The notes: generated by a model not told the origin, from the letters alone. A stretch of 7,329 bases of DNA from Alphaproteobacteria bacterium (GCA_029266795.1 JAQSWE010000125.1:1-7329); one strand, 5' to 3'. Shown: positions 1 to 7,076, counted from the first letter of the stretch. Made by a program: numbers and translations.

Positions 1-437
1 ATAACAGACTTCAAGTGGCTAAACGTCTTGGCGCGACAGATATCTTTAACAACAGCGATGGCAAGGCAGTTCATAACGTCATGGAACTTACAGCAGGCCG
101 CGGCGTCGATACGGCTATCGAAGCCGTAGGGCTTCCCTCAACTTTCCAGACCTGTACAGAGATCATCGCGCCGGGCGGCACGGTTGCGAATGTCGGTGTA
201 CACGGCATCAAGGCCGATTTACACCTTGAAAAACTATGGGACCGCAACATCACCATAACAACGCGCCTGGTCGACACCGTGTCGACGCCCATGTTACTCA
301 AAACGGTCACTGCAAAACGCATTGACCCGCTCCAGTTGATTACGCACCGCTTCTCGCTCGACAAGGTGATGGACGCATATGACACTTTCAGCCGCGCGCC
401 GAATACGAAAGCCTTGAAAGTTATAATCCATGTCTAA
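1..437 (+). CDS. Zinc-type alcohol dehydrogenase, C-terminal part (5' end outside window)
   Basis: This is the C-terminal part of a medium-chain (zinc-dependent) alcohol dehydrogenase, which oxidises an alcohol to an aldehyde or ketone with NAD(P). The frame is open from the left edge (codons from base 3, reading NRLQVAKRLGATDIF). The GTG at 15 is therefore an internal valine, not a start. Visible family features are the later half of the Rossmann fold: the AKRLGATDIF segment after the second beta strand, GRGVDTAIEAVG, APGGTVANVGVHG, and the closing HRFSLDKVMDAYDTF and ALKVIIHV segments typical of the C-terminal catalytic-domain return. The zinc-ligand region and the GxGxxG loop lie upstream of the window, so substrate class and zinc content cannot be judged. 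The stop is TAA at 435-437. The next gene starts 38 bases later on the same strand, which suggests one transcript. Confidence 0.88.
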   Translation, partial: NRLQVAKRLGATDIFNNSDGKAVHNVMELTAGRGVDTAIEAVGLPSTFQTCTEIIAPGGTVANVGVHGIKADLHLEKLWDRNITITTRLVDTVSTPMLLKTVTAKRIDPLQLITHRFSLDKVMDAYDTFSRAPNTKALKVIIHV

Positions 438-464
438 TAAGACCGCTGCCATACGCGAGCCGGC

Positions 465-470
465 AGGGAG
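465..470 (+). promoter_or_regulatory. Ribosome binding site of the acyl-CoA synthetase/GNAT gene
   Basis: AGGGAG lies five bases before the ATG at 476. It supports that start and shows the gene has its own translation initiation despite the short gap after the dehydrogenase. Confidence 0.75.
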
Positions 471-475
471 ATAAG

Positions 476-3142
476 ATGACAATACGGAACTTCGACAGTC
501 TTTTTTGCCCCGTTTCCGTCGTGTTGATTGGCGCTAGTGCCACACCCGACACGGTCGGAAACGTCATAGCAGCAAACCTGCTCGCGGGCGGGTTCAAAGG
601 TGCGATCTATTTCGTCAATCCGAAATATTCTTCCGTTTTGGGTCATCCCTGCTATCCCGATATCGAGATGCTTCCCCAGCCACCAGAGCTTGCGGTGATC
701 GCGACGCCGGCCCAGACTGTACCGGACATCATCCGGAGCCTTGCCGCACGCGGCACACATGCTGCAGTCATTATCTCTGCCGGCCTGCGCGAGGCGGGCC
801 TTCTTCCTGACGTGCTCGAGACCGCGCGTGTCAGTGAACTGCGTATCATTGGGCCAAACTGCCTTGGGATCGCCGTTCCCGGAGCGGGATTAAATGCAAG
901 TTTCGCGCATCTTAAGCCCGCAGCAGGCAACGTCGCTTTTATCTCGCAATCCGGTGCCTTGGTTGGTGCGGTGCTGGATTGGGCGTCCACGCGCGAGGTC
1001 GGGTTTTCGGCGATGGTTTCGGTCGGCGACATGGCGGATGTCGATATTGGCGACCTTCTGGATTATTTTGCAGCTGACCAAGCGACCGATGCCGTCCTTA
1101 TGTATCTCGAGCAAGTGACTGCGGCGCCCAAATTTCTGTCGGCCGCCCGCGCCTGCGCGCGGCTCAAGCCCGTCATCACTATCAAGTCGGGAAGGTATCC
1201 GGAGGCAGCTAAAGCGGCCAAGTCCCATACCGGTGCGCTTGCGGGAGAAGACCAAGTCTATAACGCCGCCTTTCATCGCGCTGGCATCGTCCGCGTTGCT
1301 GAAATGGAAGACCTGTTCGACGCAGCAGAAATACTGAGCCGTGCTAAGCTGCATAAAGGGGAGCGTCTTGCTATTCTCACCAACGGCGGTGGTGCCGGCG
1401 TGCTGGCTGTCGACCGGCTCATCGATTTTGGCGGGCGGCTTGCCGCGCTTGCGCCATCAACCTTAGAGAGCCTCGGAAAATACCTGCCCCGGGGCTGGTC
1501 GCAGGGAAATCCGGTGGACATCTTGGGGGACGCAGACCCGGCCCGCTATGAGAGGGCTATGGAAATCCTGCTGGCCGACGCTGGCGTCGATGCGTTACTC
1601 GTCATGAACTGTCCCGTTGCCTCGACTTCTGGCACGGCGGCCGCAGGTGCCGTTATTCGCGCTGCGGCAACAGCGCATGGAAAAACTGTGCTGACGGCAT
1701 GGCTTGGCGGTGATGGTACGGCGCGCGCGCGGCATATGTTCGCCACTGCCGGCATCCCGACTCATGATACACCCGACGATGCGGTTCGTGCTTTCATGTA
1801 CCTGACGGAATACCGCCGTACGCAGGAGTTCCTGATGCGCACGCCCCCGCACCACCCCGAGGAGCAGCAGGGCCGGCGCGAACGCGGTGCTGCACTGATC
1901 GCCGAGGCTTTCGCTCGCGGGCGCGAAACCCTAACCGAGTGGGAGGCGAAAACGCTGCTCGCGGCCTACGGAATACCAGTCGTGCCTACCTTTGCCGTGC
2001 GCCGGACCGACGAAGTACGCGCAGCGGCCGAAAGCATGCTCACTGGCAGCGTGATGGAACTCGTTCTCAAGATAAATTCCCCTGATATCCTGCATAAGAG
2101 CGATGTAGGCGGTGTTACGCTCGGGCTCGCCGAGCCTCTTGCTGCGGAGCGCGCAGCGGAAGAAATGTACCTGCGTATCCGCAAGGTTGAGCCCCAAGCG
2201 CGCATTGAAGGGTTCACGCTGCAGCCAATGGTTCGCCGCCGAAATGCGCGGGAACTCATTATCGGGATGACAGAGGACGCGACCTTCGGCCCTGTCATCC
2301 TGTTTGGCGCGGGTGGCACGAGCGTCGAGGTGATCCGCGACCGGGCGATCGGGCTGCCACCGCTGGATGAACCGCTTGCGCTTGATCTGATTTACCGCAC
2401 AAATGTCAGCCGCGCGCTCGCGGCGCATCGAGACAAGCCGGCGGCAGATGTAAATGCCGTCGCACGCGCGCTGGTGAGTTTGTCTGCACTGGTGGCAGAC
2501 CATCCCGAAATCATCGAACTCGATATCAATCCTCTGCTGGCCGATGAAAATGGCGCTCTTGCACTGGATGCACGCGTCATTGTCCGGCCCGCCCTGCATG
2601 GCAAGGGTGGCGGCAACCCGAGGCTCGCGATCCGCCCTTATCCCGCCTATCTGGAGCGGCAAGTGCATATCCGGGATGGCACAGCCCTTATCCTGCGACC
2701 AATCCAGCCGGAGGACGAAGAGCTTTATCCCGCTTTCCTCGCGCGCGTAACGCAGGAAGACATGCGGGCGCGCTTTTTCGGTACGCGCGAGGTTACCCAT
2801 GCGCTGCTCTCCAAGCTCACGCAAATTGACTATGCGCGGGAAATGGCGTTCGTCGCGATTGATCCGGGATCTGGACAACTGCTAGGAGTCGCGCGCCAGA
2901 TCAGCGATTCCAGCTATTCGACCGCGGAGTTCGCTTTGCTGGTACGCAGCGACATGCAACGGCGGGGCATCGGCTCGGCCCTACTGCATGCCCTGACATC
3001 CTATGCCGATTCAGGTGGGATCATCCTTTGGGGATATGTGATGCCTGACAATAAGGCAATGCTTCGCCTGTCAGCCGCCGCCGGCTTCCTTACCTCGCCC
3101 GTCGAGGCGGGTTTGTTGCGTATCGAGAGAAAGCGGACCTGA
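476..3142 (+). CDS. ADP-forming acyl/acetyl-CoA synthetase fused to GNAT acetyltransferase (PatZ/Pka-like)
   Basis: This 888-residue fusion has the architecture of the protein lysine acetyltransferase PatZ (Pat/Pka), and its length matches that family. Domains in order are a CoA-binding Rossmann domain (about 8-130, SVVLIGASATPDTVGN, RIIGPNCLG), succinyl-CoA-ligase-like domains (about 150-450, with FISQSGALVG at 155-164 and SHTGALAG at 250-257), an ATP-grasp domain (about 484-705, with PDILHKSDVGGV at 536-547, LFGAGGTSVEVI at 609-620 and ELDINPLL at 681-688), and a GNAT domain (about 728-888). The GNAT domain carries the acetyl-CoA loop QRRGIGSAL at 828-836 and a candidate catalytic Glu at 818 (AEFALLV). 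H251 and H540 are where ADP-forming acetyl-CoA synthetases carry their phosphorylated or relay histidines, so the ligase half may be active. The reaction would be acetyl-CoA + ADP + Pi to acetate + ATP + CoA. The GNAT half would acetylate protein lysines, classically acetyl-CoA synthetase. No signal peptide or membrane segment is seen, so it is cytoplasmic. Substrate and dual activity are inferred. Confidence 0.93.
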   Translation: MTIRNFDSLFCPVSVVLIGASATPDTVGNVIAANLLAGGFKGAIYFVNPKYSSVLGHPCYPDIEMLPQPPELAVIATPAQTVPDIIRSLAARGTHAAVIISAGLREAGLLPDVLETARVSELRIIGPNCLGIAVPGAGLNASFAHLKPAAGNVAFISQSGALVGAVLDWASTREVGFSAMVSVGDMADVDIGDLLDYFAADQATDAVLMYLEQVTAAPKFLSAARACARLKPVITIKSGRYPEAAKAAKSHTGALAGEDQVYNAAFHRAGIVRVAEMEDLFDAAEILSRAKLHKGERLAILTNGGGAGVLAVDRLIDFGGRLAALAPSTLESLGKYLPRGWSQGNPVDILGDADPARYERAMEILLADAGVDALLVMNCPVASTSGTAAAGAVIRAAATAHGKTVLTAWLGGDGTARARHMFATAGIPTHDTPDDAVRAFMYLTEYRRTQEFLMRTPPHHPEEQQGRRERGAALIAEAFARGRETLTEWEAKTLLAAYGIPVVPTFAVRRTDEVRAAAESMLTGSVMELVLKINSPDILHKSDVGGVTLGLAEPLAAERAAEEMYLRIRKVEPQARIEGFTLQPMVRRRNARELIIGMTEDATFGPVILFGAGGTSVEVIRDRAIGLPPLDEPLALDLIYRTNVSRALAAHRDKPAADVNAVARALVSLSALVADHPEIIELDINPLLADENGALALDARVIVRPALHGKGGGNPRLAIRPYPAYLERQVHIRDGTALILRPIQPEDEELYPAFLARVTQEDMRARFFGTREVTHALLSKLTQIDYAREMAFVAIDPGSGQLLGVARQISDSSYSTAEFALLVRSDMQRRGIGSALLHALTSYADSGGIILWGYVMPDNKAMLRLSAAAGFLTSPVEAGLLRIERKRT

Positions 3143-3182
3143 AGAAATTCCGGTGGCACATCCAAACCATGATCAAGAGAAC

Positions 3183-3188
3183 GAGGAG
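3183..3188 (+). promoter_or_regulatory. Ribosome binding site deciding the GTG start of the metallo-hydrolase
   Basis: GAGGAG lies five bases before the GTG at 3194. It decides in favour of this non-ATG start, which gives the MKLTFLGATGTVTGS N-terminus expected for the family. Confidence 0.75.
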
Positions 3189-3193
3189 ACCCA

Positions 3194-4558
3194 GTGAAAC
3201 TGACATTTCTTGGCGCAACGGGGACAGTGACGGGCTCCCGCTACCTTATTGAAGATGACGGAAAACGATATCTCGTTGATTGCGGCCTCTTTCAGGGGCT
3301 CAAGGATGACCGCCTGCGCAACTGGCAACCTTTTCCCGTGCCGCCAGCCTCCATCAGTGCCATCGTCCTGACGCACGCGCACATCGATCACAGCGGATAT
3401 ATTCCGCGGCTGGTCCGTGACGGATTTAAGGGGCCGATCTATTGCTCCCACGCGACGCGCGACCTCTGCGCGATTATGCTTCCGGATTCAGGTTTTCTGC
3501 AGGAGGAAGACGCTGCCAACGCCATGCGTCATGGTTTTTCGAAACATGCGCCGCCGCTGCCGCTCTATACAAAAGCCGATGCGCAGGCGGCTCTCCCTTA
3601 TTTCAAGCCGCTGTCCTGGGGCCGCCGACAGGCGCTTGGAAACTTCTTGGGATTCTCGTTGTTCAGGGCGGGTCATATTCTCGGCGCGGCAAGCGTACGG
3701 ATTGACGATGGCGCGGCATCTTTGCTGTTTTCAGGCGATCTTGGCAGGTTAGACGATCCTGTCATGGTGGCACCCTCTGTTGCGCAAGGTGCCGATTATC
3801 TGGTCGTTGAATCTACCTATGGCGACCGATGCCATGACCCTGCCGATCCCGCCGCTGCGCTCGCAGACGTCATCAACAGGACCGTCGCGCGGGGCGGCTC
3901 CATTGTGGCCCCCGCCTTTGCTGTGGGCCGGGCGCAGCTTTTGATGTTTTACCTGCACCGGCTGAAAGTAGAGGGCCGGATACCGCCTAATCTTCCGGTA
4001 TTCCTCGACAGCCCCATGGCAATCGACGCATCGGAATTACTGCAGCTTCATCCCCGGGATCACCGGCTGCCGCCAGACGTTTGCAGGGCGGTATGCGCCA
4101 CCGCAACCTATACCCGCAGCCGGGAAGAATCCCGGCGCATTGATGACAATGCTATTAACATGCCCGCCTTCATTATTTCCGCTAGCGGCATGGCAACCGG
4201 TGGCCGCGTCTTGCACCACCTCAAGCGGTTCATGGGTAATTCGAGAAACACGATACTGCTGGCGGGTTTTCAGGCCGCAGGTACGCGTGGCGCACGCCTT
4301 GCTGCCGGTGAAGATGAAATCAAGATCCATGGCGCGCTCCACAAGGTGGAGGCCGAAGTTGTGAAGCTGGATAACATGTCGGCCCATGCGGATTCGCAGG
4401 AAGTTCTCGACTGGATTGCCGCTATTCCCAATGCGCCGAAACATATATTTGTGACCCATGGGGAACCGGTTGCGGCCGAGAGCCTGAAGTTACGCATCGG
4501 TAAGGAGCTGATGATTGACGCGACAGTTCCTGGCCTCGGCGATAGCTTCGAGTTGTAG
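3194..4558 (+). CDS. MBL-fold/beta-CASP metallo-hydrolase (RNA-processing type)
   Basis: This 454-residue metallo-beta-lactamase-fold protein has a beta-CASP insertion and the RNA-specificity C-terminus. It is the family of bacterial nucleases such as Thermus TTHA0252 and relatives of eukaryotic CPSF73. Family members are two-zinc hydrolases that cut RNA endo- or exonucleolytically in the cytoplasm. Visible motifs are HAHIDH at 61-66 (motif 2), H161 in GHILGA (motif 3), D182 in FSGDLGR (motif 4), E206 in VVESTYGD (motif A), H398 in SAHAD (motif B) and H422 in THGE (motif C). The beta-CASP part also shows FAVGRAQ (242-248), FLDSPMA (270-276) and SASGMATGGR (329-338). All metal ligands are present, so it should be active. 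The start is GTG with a good ribosome binding site. It lies 51 bases after the ligase/GNAT gene and probably shares its transcript. True RNA targets are unknown. A role other than RNA cleavage is possible, because MBL proteins in metabolic clusters are poorly characterised. Confidence 0.92.
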   Translation: MKLTFLGATGTVTGSRYLIEDDGKRYLVDCGLFQGLKDDRLRNWQPFPVPPASISAIVLTHAHIDHSGYIPRLVRDGFKGPIYCSHATRDLCAIMLPDSGFLQEEDAANAMRHGFSKHAPPLPLYTKADAQAALPYFKPLSWGRRQALGNFLGFSLFRAGHILGAASVRIDDGAASLLFSGDLGRLDDPVMVAPSVAQGADYLVVESTYGDRCHDPADPAAALADVINRTVARGGSIVAPAFAVGRAQLLMFYLHRLKVEGRIPPNLPVFLDSPMAIDASELLQLHPRDHRLPPDVCRAVCATATYTRSREESRRIDDNAINMPAFIISASGMATGGRVLHHLKRFMGNSRNTILLAGFQAAGTRGARLAAGEDEIKIHGALHKVEAEVVKLDNMSAHADSQEVLDWIAAIPNAPKHIFVTHGEPVAAESLKLRIGKELMIDATVPGLGDSFEL

Positions 4559-4859
4559 ACGCTGCCTTGCAGCACGCAGGCCGGAGACTACCGGCGTAAT
4601 TTCGACTGAAATCAGCACAGAAAAATCTCGCATACATGTATGATGTTGATGCTACTAATGAAATCTGTGGCTTTGCCCGTGAGCTGCCCTTGTTCTCTCG
4701 GCTTTTCTGCCTGTTGTGGACACGCTCTTCCGTTGTGTTGGAAGGTCGTATCTTTTTGGGCATTTGGGAACCAATCCTTTCTAAACAGAGAATAATCGCC
4801 ACATATCTCCTGTAATAACAAGAATTGAAATTGTATCCTAGACCTAGTTGATAGAGGTA
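4559..4859. other. AT-richer intergenic region before the membrane-protein gene
   Basis: This stretch of about 300 bases has no convincing gene. Besides the hairpin near its left end, it holds a perfect 12-base palindrome, CATACATGTATG, at 4631-4642. It also has two CTAG tetramers close together (4838-4841 and 4844-4847) just before the following gene. Base composition is visibly richer in A and T than the flanking operon. It presumably carries the promoter of the membrane-protein gene, but I see no -35/-10 pair good enough to place it: TTGAAA at 4825-4830 lacks a matching -10 at proper spacing. A long reverse-strand open frame crosses it but shows no protein-like features. Confidence 0.4.
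4580..4602 (+). terminator. Possible weak terminator hairpin after the metallo-hydrolase gene
   Basis: GCCGG (4580-4584), a six-base loop and CCGGC (4591-4595) form a perfect five-pair GC stem 21 bases after the stop. It is followed by the mildly T-rich GTAATTT. The T-run is poor. An alternative bulged stem (GCCT...AGGC, 4564-4581) competes with it. It may end the three-gene transcript or only slow polymerase. Confidence 0.35.
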
Positions 4860-5345
4860 ATGACCACTCCACTGCGGGATAGAATGAAGAACGTGTTCGA
4901 AAAATACTTTGTTGCCAACGCCTTCCGGCAAAGACAGGCTAACCGCGGAAAATTGCCCAAGTGGCTGTTGTTTTTGATGCCGTTTGTTTTTCTTGGTGTG
5001 GCGTTCAGCATTGCGACGGGTTTAATTGTGTCGGCGGCAAATCTTTACCGGCTACTGCATCCGGAATTTCCTCCGCTCCTGTCGCAAGGATCTATTACGC
5101 TTGCGCAGGCGCTGATCCTTTTCCCTTCCCTGCTCGCCGGGATATGCATCAGCGTCTCCGCGTCAAATCTACTCCTGCGGTTAATTAAACCTATCCGAAA
5201 AATTCTTGACCAGAACACCCAGGGAGTTTCTGGCGCTTCTTTCAAAGAAGGCATGATGGCGGGAAAGCAGTTAGCGATATTCGTCGGGTTGCCCGCCCTT
5301 GTCCTTATTCTTTTGGGTATTTGGGCGCCCTGGGCTTCACCGTGA
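4860..5345 (+). CDS. Small three-helix inner-membrane protein, function unknown
   Basis: I do not recognise this protein of about 161 residues. From the ATG at 4860 it has a basic N-terminal segment (about 1-34, many Arg/Lys), then three hydrophobic helices at about 35-57, 82-104 and 137-157. Loops follow the positive-inside rule: a short loop with HPEFPPLL between helices 1 and 2 (outside), a basic loop with RLIKPIRK between helices 2 and 3 (inside), and the C-terminus outside. No catalytic motif or lipobox is seen. The start is uncertain. TTG at 4848 adds four residues, ATG at 4860 has GAGG only two bases upstream, and ATG at 4884 has a weak CGGGA upstream. Codon use looks more AT-rich than in the neighbouring genes. 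It stands alone and converges on the asparaginase gene, whose stop is 32 bases away. Confidence 0.7.
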   Translation: MTTPLRDRMKNVFEKYFVANAFRQRQANRGKLPKWLLFLMPFVFLGVAFSIATGLIVSAANLYRLLHPEFPPLLSQGSITLAQALILFPSLLAGICISVSASNLLLRLIKPIRKILDQNTQGVSGASFKEGMMAGKQLAIFVGLPALVLILLGIWAPWASP

Positions 5346-5377
5346 TGGCAATGTGAATACGCAGGTTCCCCTGTAAC
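5346..5377. other. Short convergent intergenic spacer
   Basis: These 32 bases separate the stop codons of the membrane-protein gene (+) and the asparaginase gene (-). They contain CAGG-TTCC-CCTG (5362-5373), a four-pair hairpin that could form on either strand. Neither side has a T-run, so this is not a convincing terminator. Nothing else is visible. Confidence 0.4.
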
Positions 5378-6352
5378 TCAGATTCTTACTTGGAGCGTGC
5401 CGACTTCTATGCCGCGCCAGTTTTTTTGGACGGGTAGGGCTGTTGCGCGCGCGGCGTCCAGCACCTTCGCGTCGGCGAGGCCATGCTTTTCAAGGATGGC
5501 ATAGAGACCGGCCTGCGCCGCGCGGGTGTGGCCGTCTTCGGCTTTCAGCGCGATGACCGTATCCTGATCGGGGATGACGCAGGCATATACGCCTTCGCCG
5601 CCGATCTTGCACATGATTTTTCCAGCAGCTGCTTTCATCAATACCGTATCAAGGCGTCCCGTGCCGCCCACCAGCTCGGGGTGTTCGACCATCGCCTGAA
5701 ACAGATGACGGCAGGCCGTGCTGCGCGCGCTGCCGAGGCTGTCAGGGTTCATGAAGCGCGCAAAACCCGCTGCCAGTGCCGAAAGTGGCATGAGCGGGTT
5801 GGGGGCAGAACAGCCATCAACACCGCAGGTCGCGCGCGTAACGGCAACGCCGCAAATCTCCCCGACCGTTGTCATGATCTTGTGCTGCGCGGGGTGGTTG
5901 AATTCGGTATATCCCGCATGATCCTGCTTCATGTGGCGGCAGAGCGTCAGCATGCCGGTATGTTTGCCGGAGCAATTATTCGACAGGATCGTGGCGGGCG
6001 AACACGGCGACGCATAAGGCGCATGTGCGCCGCATTCCAAGGCGCTTTCATCAAGCCCGAGGCGAGACAGCCATGATCCTGTCGTTAGTACATGGTTCTG
6101 CTCCCCCGAATGCGAGGCGCAGGCGAGGGCGACTTCGGCGTTCGATAATCTGAATTCAGTCGCCGCGCCGGATTCCATCAGCGAAATCGCCTGCAGTGGT
6201 TTCAGGGCAGAGCGGGGGAAGGTCGGGCGTTCTGCATCACCGTAAACGGCCTTGATCCTGCCCTTGCCATCCATCAGCACAGCATGAACCGCATGACGGC
6301 TTTCCACGGCGGGGCCGCGCCAAAGCTCGATTGTCAGGGGATGTGAAGACAT
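5378..6352 (-). CDS. L-asparaginase, Rhizobium etli AnsA/ReAV type (asparaginase II family)
   Basis: This 324-residue enzyme hydrolyses L-asparagine to aspartate and ammonia. It belongs to the R. etli-type family, which is unrelated to the E. coli AnsA/AnsB fold and resembles serine beta-lactamases. From the ATG at 6352 the numbering matches what is known for ReAV. S48 and K51 lie in PRSALKP and S80 in ASHSGE, as the first catalytic Ser-Lys pair and the second serine. C127 and K130 (NNCSGKHTGM) and C181 (GVDGCSAP) match its zinc ligands, and K249 (CKIGGEG) is the likely second catalytic lysine. No signal peptide is seen, so it is cytoplasmic. A TTG at 6373 would add seven residues but overlap the upstream gene. 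The ATG lies one base after that gene's TAA and has no strong Shine-Dalgarno, suggesting translational coupling. The family assignment is strong. The exact kinetic role (asparagine use as a nitrogen or carbon source) is inferred. Confidence 0.93.
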   Translation of the reverse strand: MSSHPLTIELWRGPAVESRHAVHAVLMDGKGRIKAVYGDAERPTFPRSALKPLQAISLMESGAATEFRLSNAEVALACASHSGEQNHVLTTGSWLSRLGLDESALECGAHAPYASPCSPATILSNNCSGKHTGMLTLCRHMKQDHAGYTEFNHPAQHKIMTTVGEICGVAVTRATCGVDGCSAPNPLMPLSALAAGFARFMNPDSLGSARSTACRHLFQAMVEHPELVGGTGRLDTVLMKAAAGKIMCKIGGEGVYACVIPDQDTVIALKAEDGHTRAAQAGLYAILEKHGLADAKVLDAARATALPVQKNWRGIEVGTLQVRI

Positions 6353-6353
6353 G

Positions 6354-7058
6354 TTACTTGTACTGGTTCGCAAACATCTCGGCGGGCGGGCAACGCATCA
6401 GCTGCTGGCGGACTTTCAGTTCCTCGTCATAGGCGACCATCTGCTGGCGCATTTCCAGCTGGCGCTGTTTCAGCTGCTCGCTGTAACTGACATGTTCGGC
6501 AATTGTTGCGGCCTGGCGGGCATTCAATTCCTGCCCTTGGGCAATCGTTTTCTGGCGCTCGGCCAGTTGCGCCTCTTTCAACTGCGCGCCATAGGCGACA
6601 ATTTTTTCACGGTTGGTGGCCCAGCCGCGCTGTAATTCCGCGGTATAGGGGTGCGTCCGCTGTGCTTCCTGCGCTGCCTTGAAACCGCCGCAGGTTTCCT
6701 GACCGCTGGTCTTCGGCGGTGTCATGCGGTGCGCCATGTCGCGGTCGACGGCATTGGCGATTGCCGAGATGGCGGCGTTGGGCGACATGTTGCCGAGGTT
6801 TGTATCAATCTTGCTTTCATCTGGCGCGGGCGGGGGAAGGGATGCTGCTGTTTCCTTGGGCGTTGCGACAGGCGCATCCACCGGAATATCGGCGGGCGCT
6901 TCCTGCCCTGCGGCCTTGTACATTTCCTGTGTCGCGACGGCGGCGGGGTCGGTCTTTTTGCAATCGCCCTTCACGCAAGACATGTCAGGCTTAGCGGCCA
7001 TGGCGCTGGCAGGCAAAGCGAGCGTGAGCGCGACAAGAACGGAAAGGGCGTATTTCAT
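6354..7058 (-). CDS. Exported protein with five 18-residue helical repeats, function unknown
   Basis: I do not recognise this 234-residue protein. It begins with a clear Sec signal peptide (MKYALSVLVALTLALPASA, with cleavage probable near residues 19-22), so the mature protein should be periplasmic or outer-membrane associated. The N-terminus is not a lipobox. After cleavage come a short cysteine pair (C28, C33), a Pro/Ala-rich linker (about 53-80), a central part (about 82-133, with C123) and a highly charged Gln/Glu/Lys/Arg-rich helical region at 134-223 made of exact 18-residue units, ending with C223. It has two further cysteines that could pair (C123, C223). The start is supported by AGAGG five bases upstream and by the signal peptide. 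It is first in an operon with the asparaginase, whose ATG is one base after its stop. A structural or envelope-binding role is possible, but nothing in the sequence shows an enzymatic function. Confidence 0.85.
   Translation of the reverse strand: MKYALSVLVALTLALPASAMAAKPDMSCVKGDCKKTDPAAVATQEMYKAAGQEAPADIPVDAPVATPKETAASLPPPAPDESKIDTNLGNMSPNAAISAIANAVDRDMAHRMTPPKTSGQETCGGFKAAQEAQRTHPYTAELQRGWATNREKIVAYGAQLKEAQLAERQKTIAQGQELNARQAATIAEHVSYSEQLKQRQLEMRQQMVAYDEELKVRQQLMRCPPAEMFANQYK
6390..6659 (-). repeat. Five tandem 54-base units encoding 18-residue helical repeats
   Basis: Residues 134-223 of the exported protein divide without gaps into five 18-residue units: RTHPYTAELQRGWATNRE, KIVAYGAQLKEAQLAERQ, KTIAQGQELNARQAATIA, EHVSYSEQLKQRQLEMRQ and QMVAYDEELKVRQQLMRC. 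All have Leu at position 9, usually Tyr at 5 (Gln in unit 3), and a Gln/Arg-rich second half. The DNA is diverged, but some words recur in register: CATAGGCGAC at 6428 and 6590 on the + strand is 162 bases (three units) apart. Eighteen residues equal five helical turns, so the segment is likely one long helix or coiled coil. Confidence 0.8.
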
Positions 7059-7063
7059 GGCAG

Positions 7064-7068
7064 CCTCT
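7064..7068 (-). promoter_or_regulatory. Ribosome binding site of the exported repeat protein
   Basis: On the - strand, AGAGG lies five bases before the ATG that begins at 7058. This supports the start that gives the signal peptide. Confidence 0.65.
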
Positions 7069-7076
7069 TATGAATC

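Noticed and set aside
1931..2878. 315-codon open frame on the - strand
   Set aside because: It lies entirely inside the acyl-CoA synthetase/GNAT gene, whose domain motifs are unmistakable. Long antisense frames are common in GC-rich coding DNA.
4646..4659. Possible FNR/FixK box (TTGAT half-site) in the intergenic region
   Set aside because: The second half-site matches only two of five bases of ATCAA. TTGAT at 4848 is no better.
4748..4790. Possible -35/-10 promoter (TTGGGA with AATAAT) for the membrane-protein gene
   Set aside because: The spacing is about 20 bases and the -35 is poor, so it cannot be supported.
4422..4931. 169-codon open frame on the - strand across the metallo-hydrolase end and the intergenic region
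   Set aside because: It overlaps two better-supported genes, and its peptide is rich in Ser, Arg, Cys and Tyr with no domain-like pattern. No good ribosome binding site is seen.
5483..6076. 197-codon open frame on the + strand
   Set aside because: It is antisense to the asparaginase, whose catalytic motifs are all present. Its composition is Arg/Ala-rich and not protein-like.
6351..6635. 94-codon + strand open frame with repeated FQLL/IGD-like words
   Set aside because: Its apparent repeats are only the complement of the 18-residue repeats of the real gene on the other strand.
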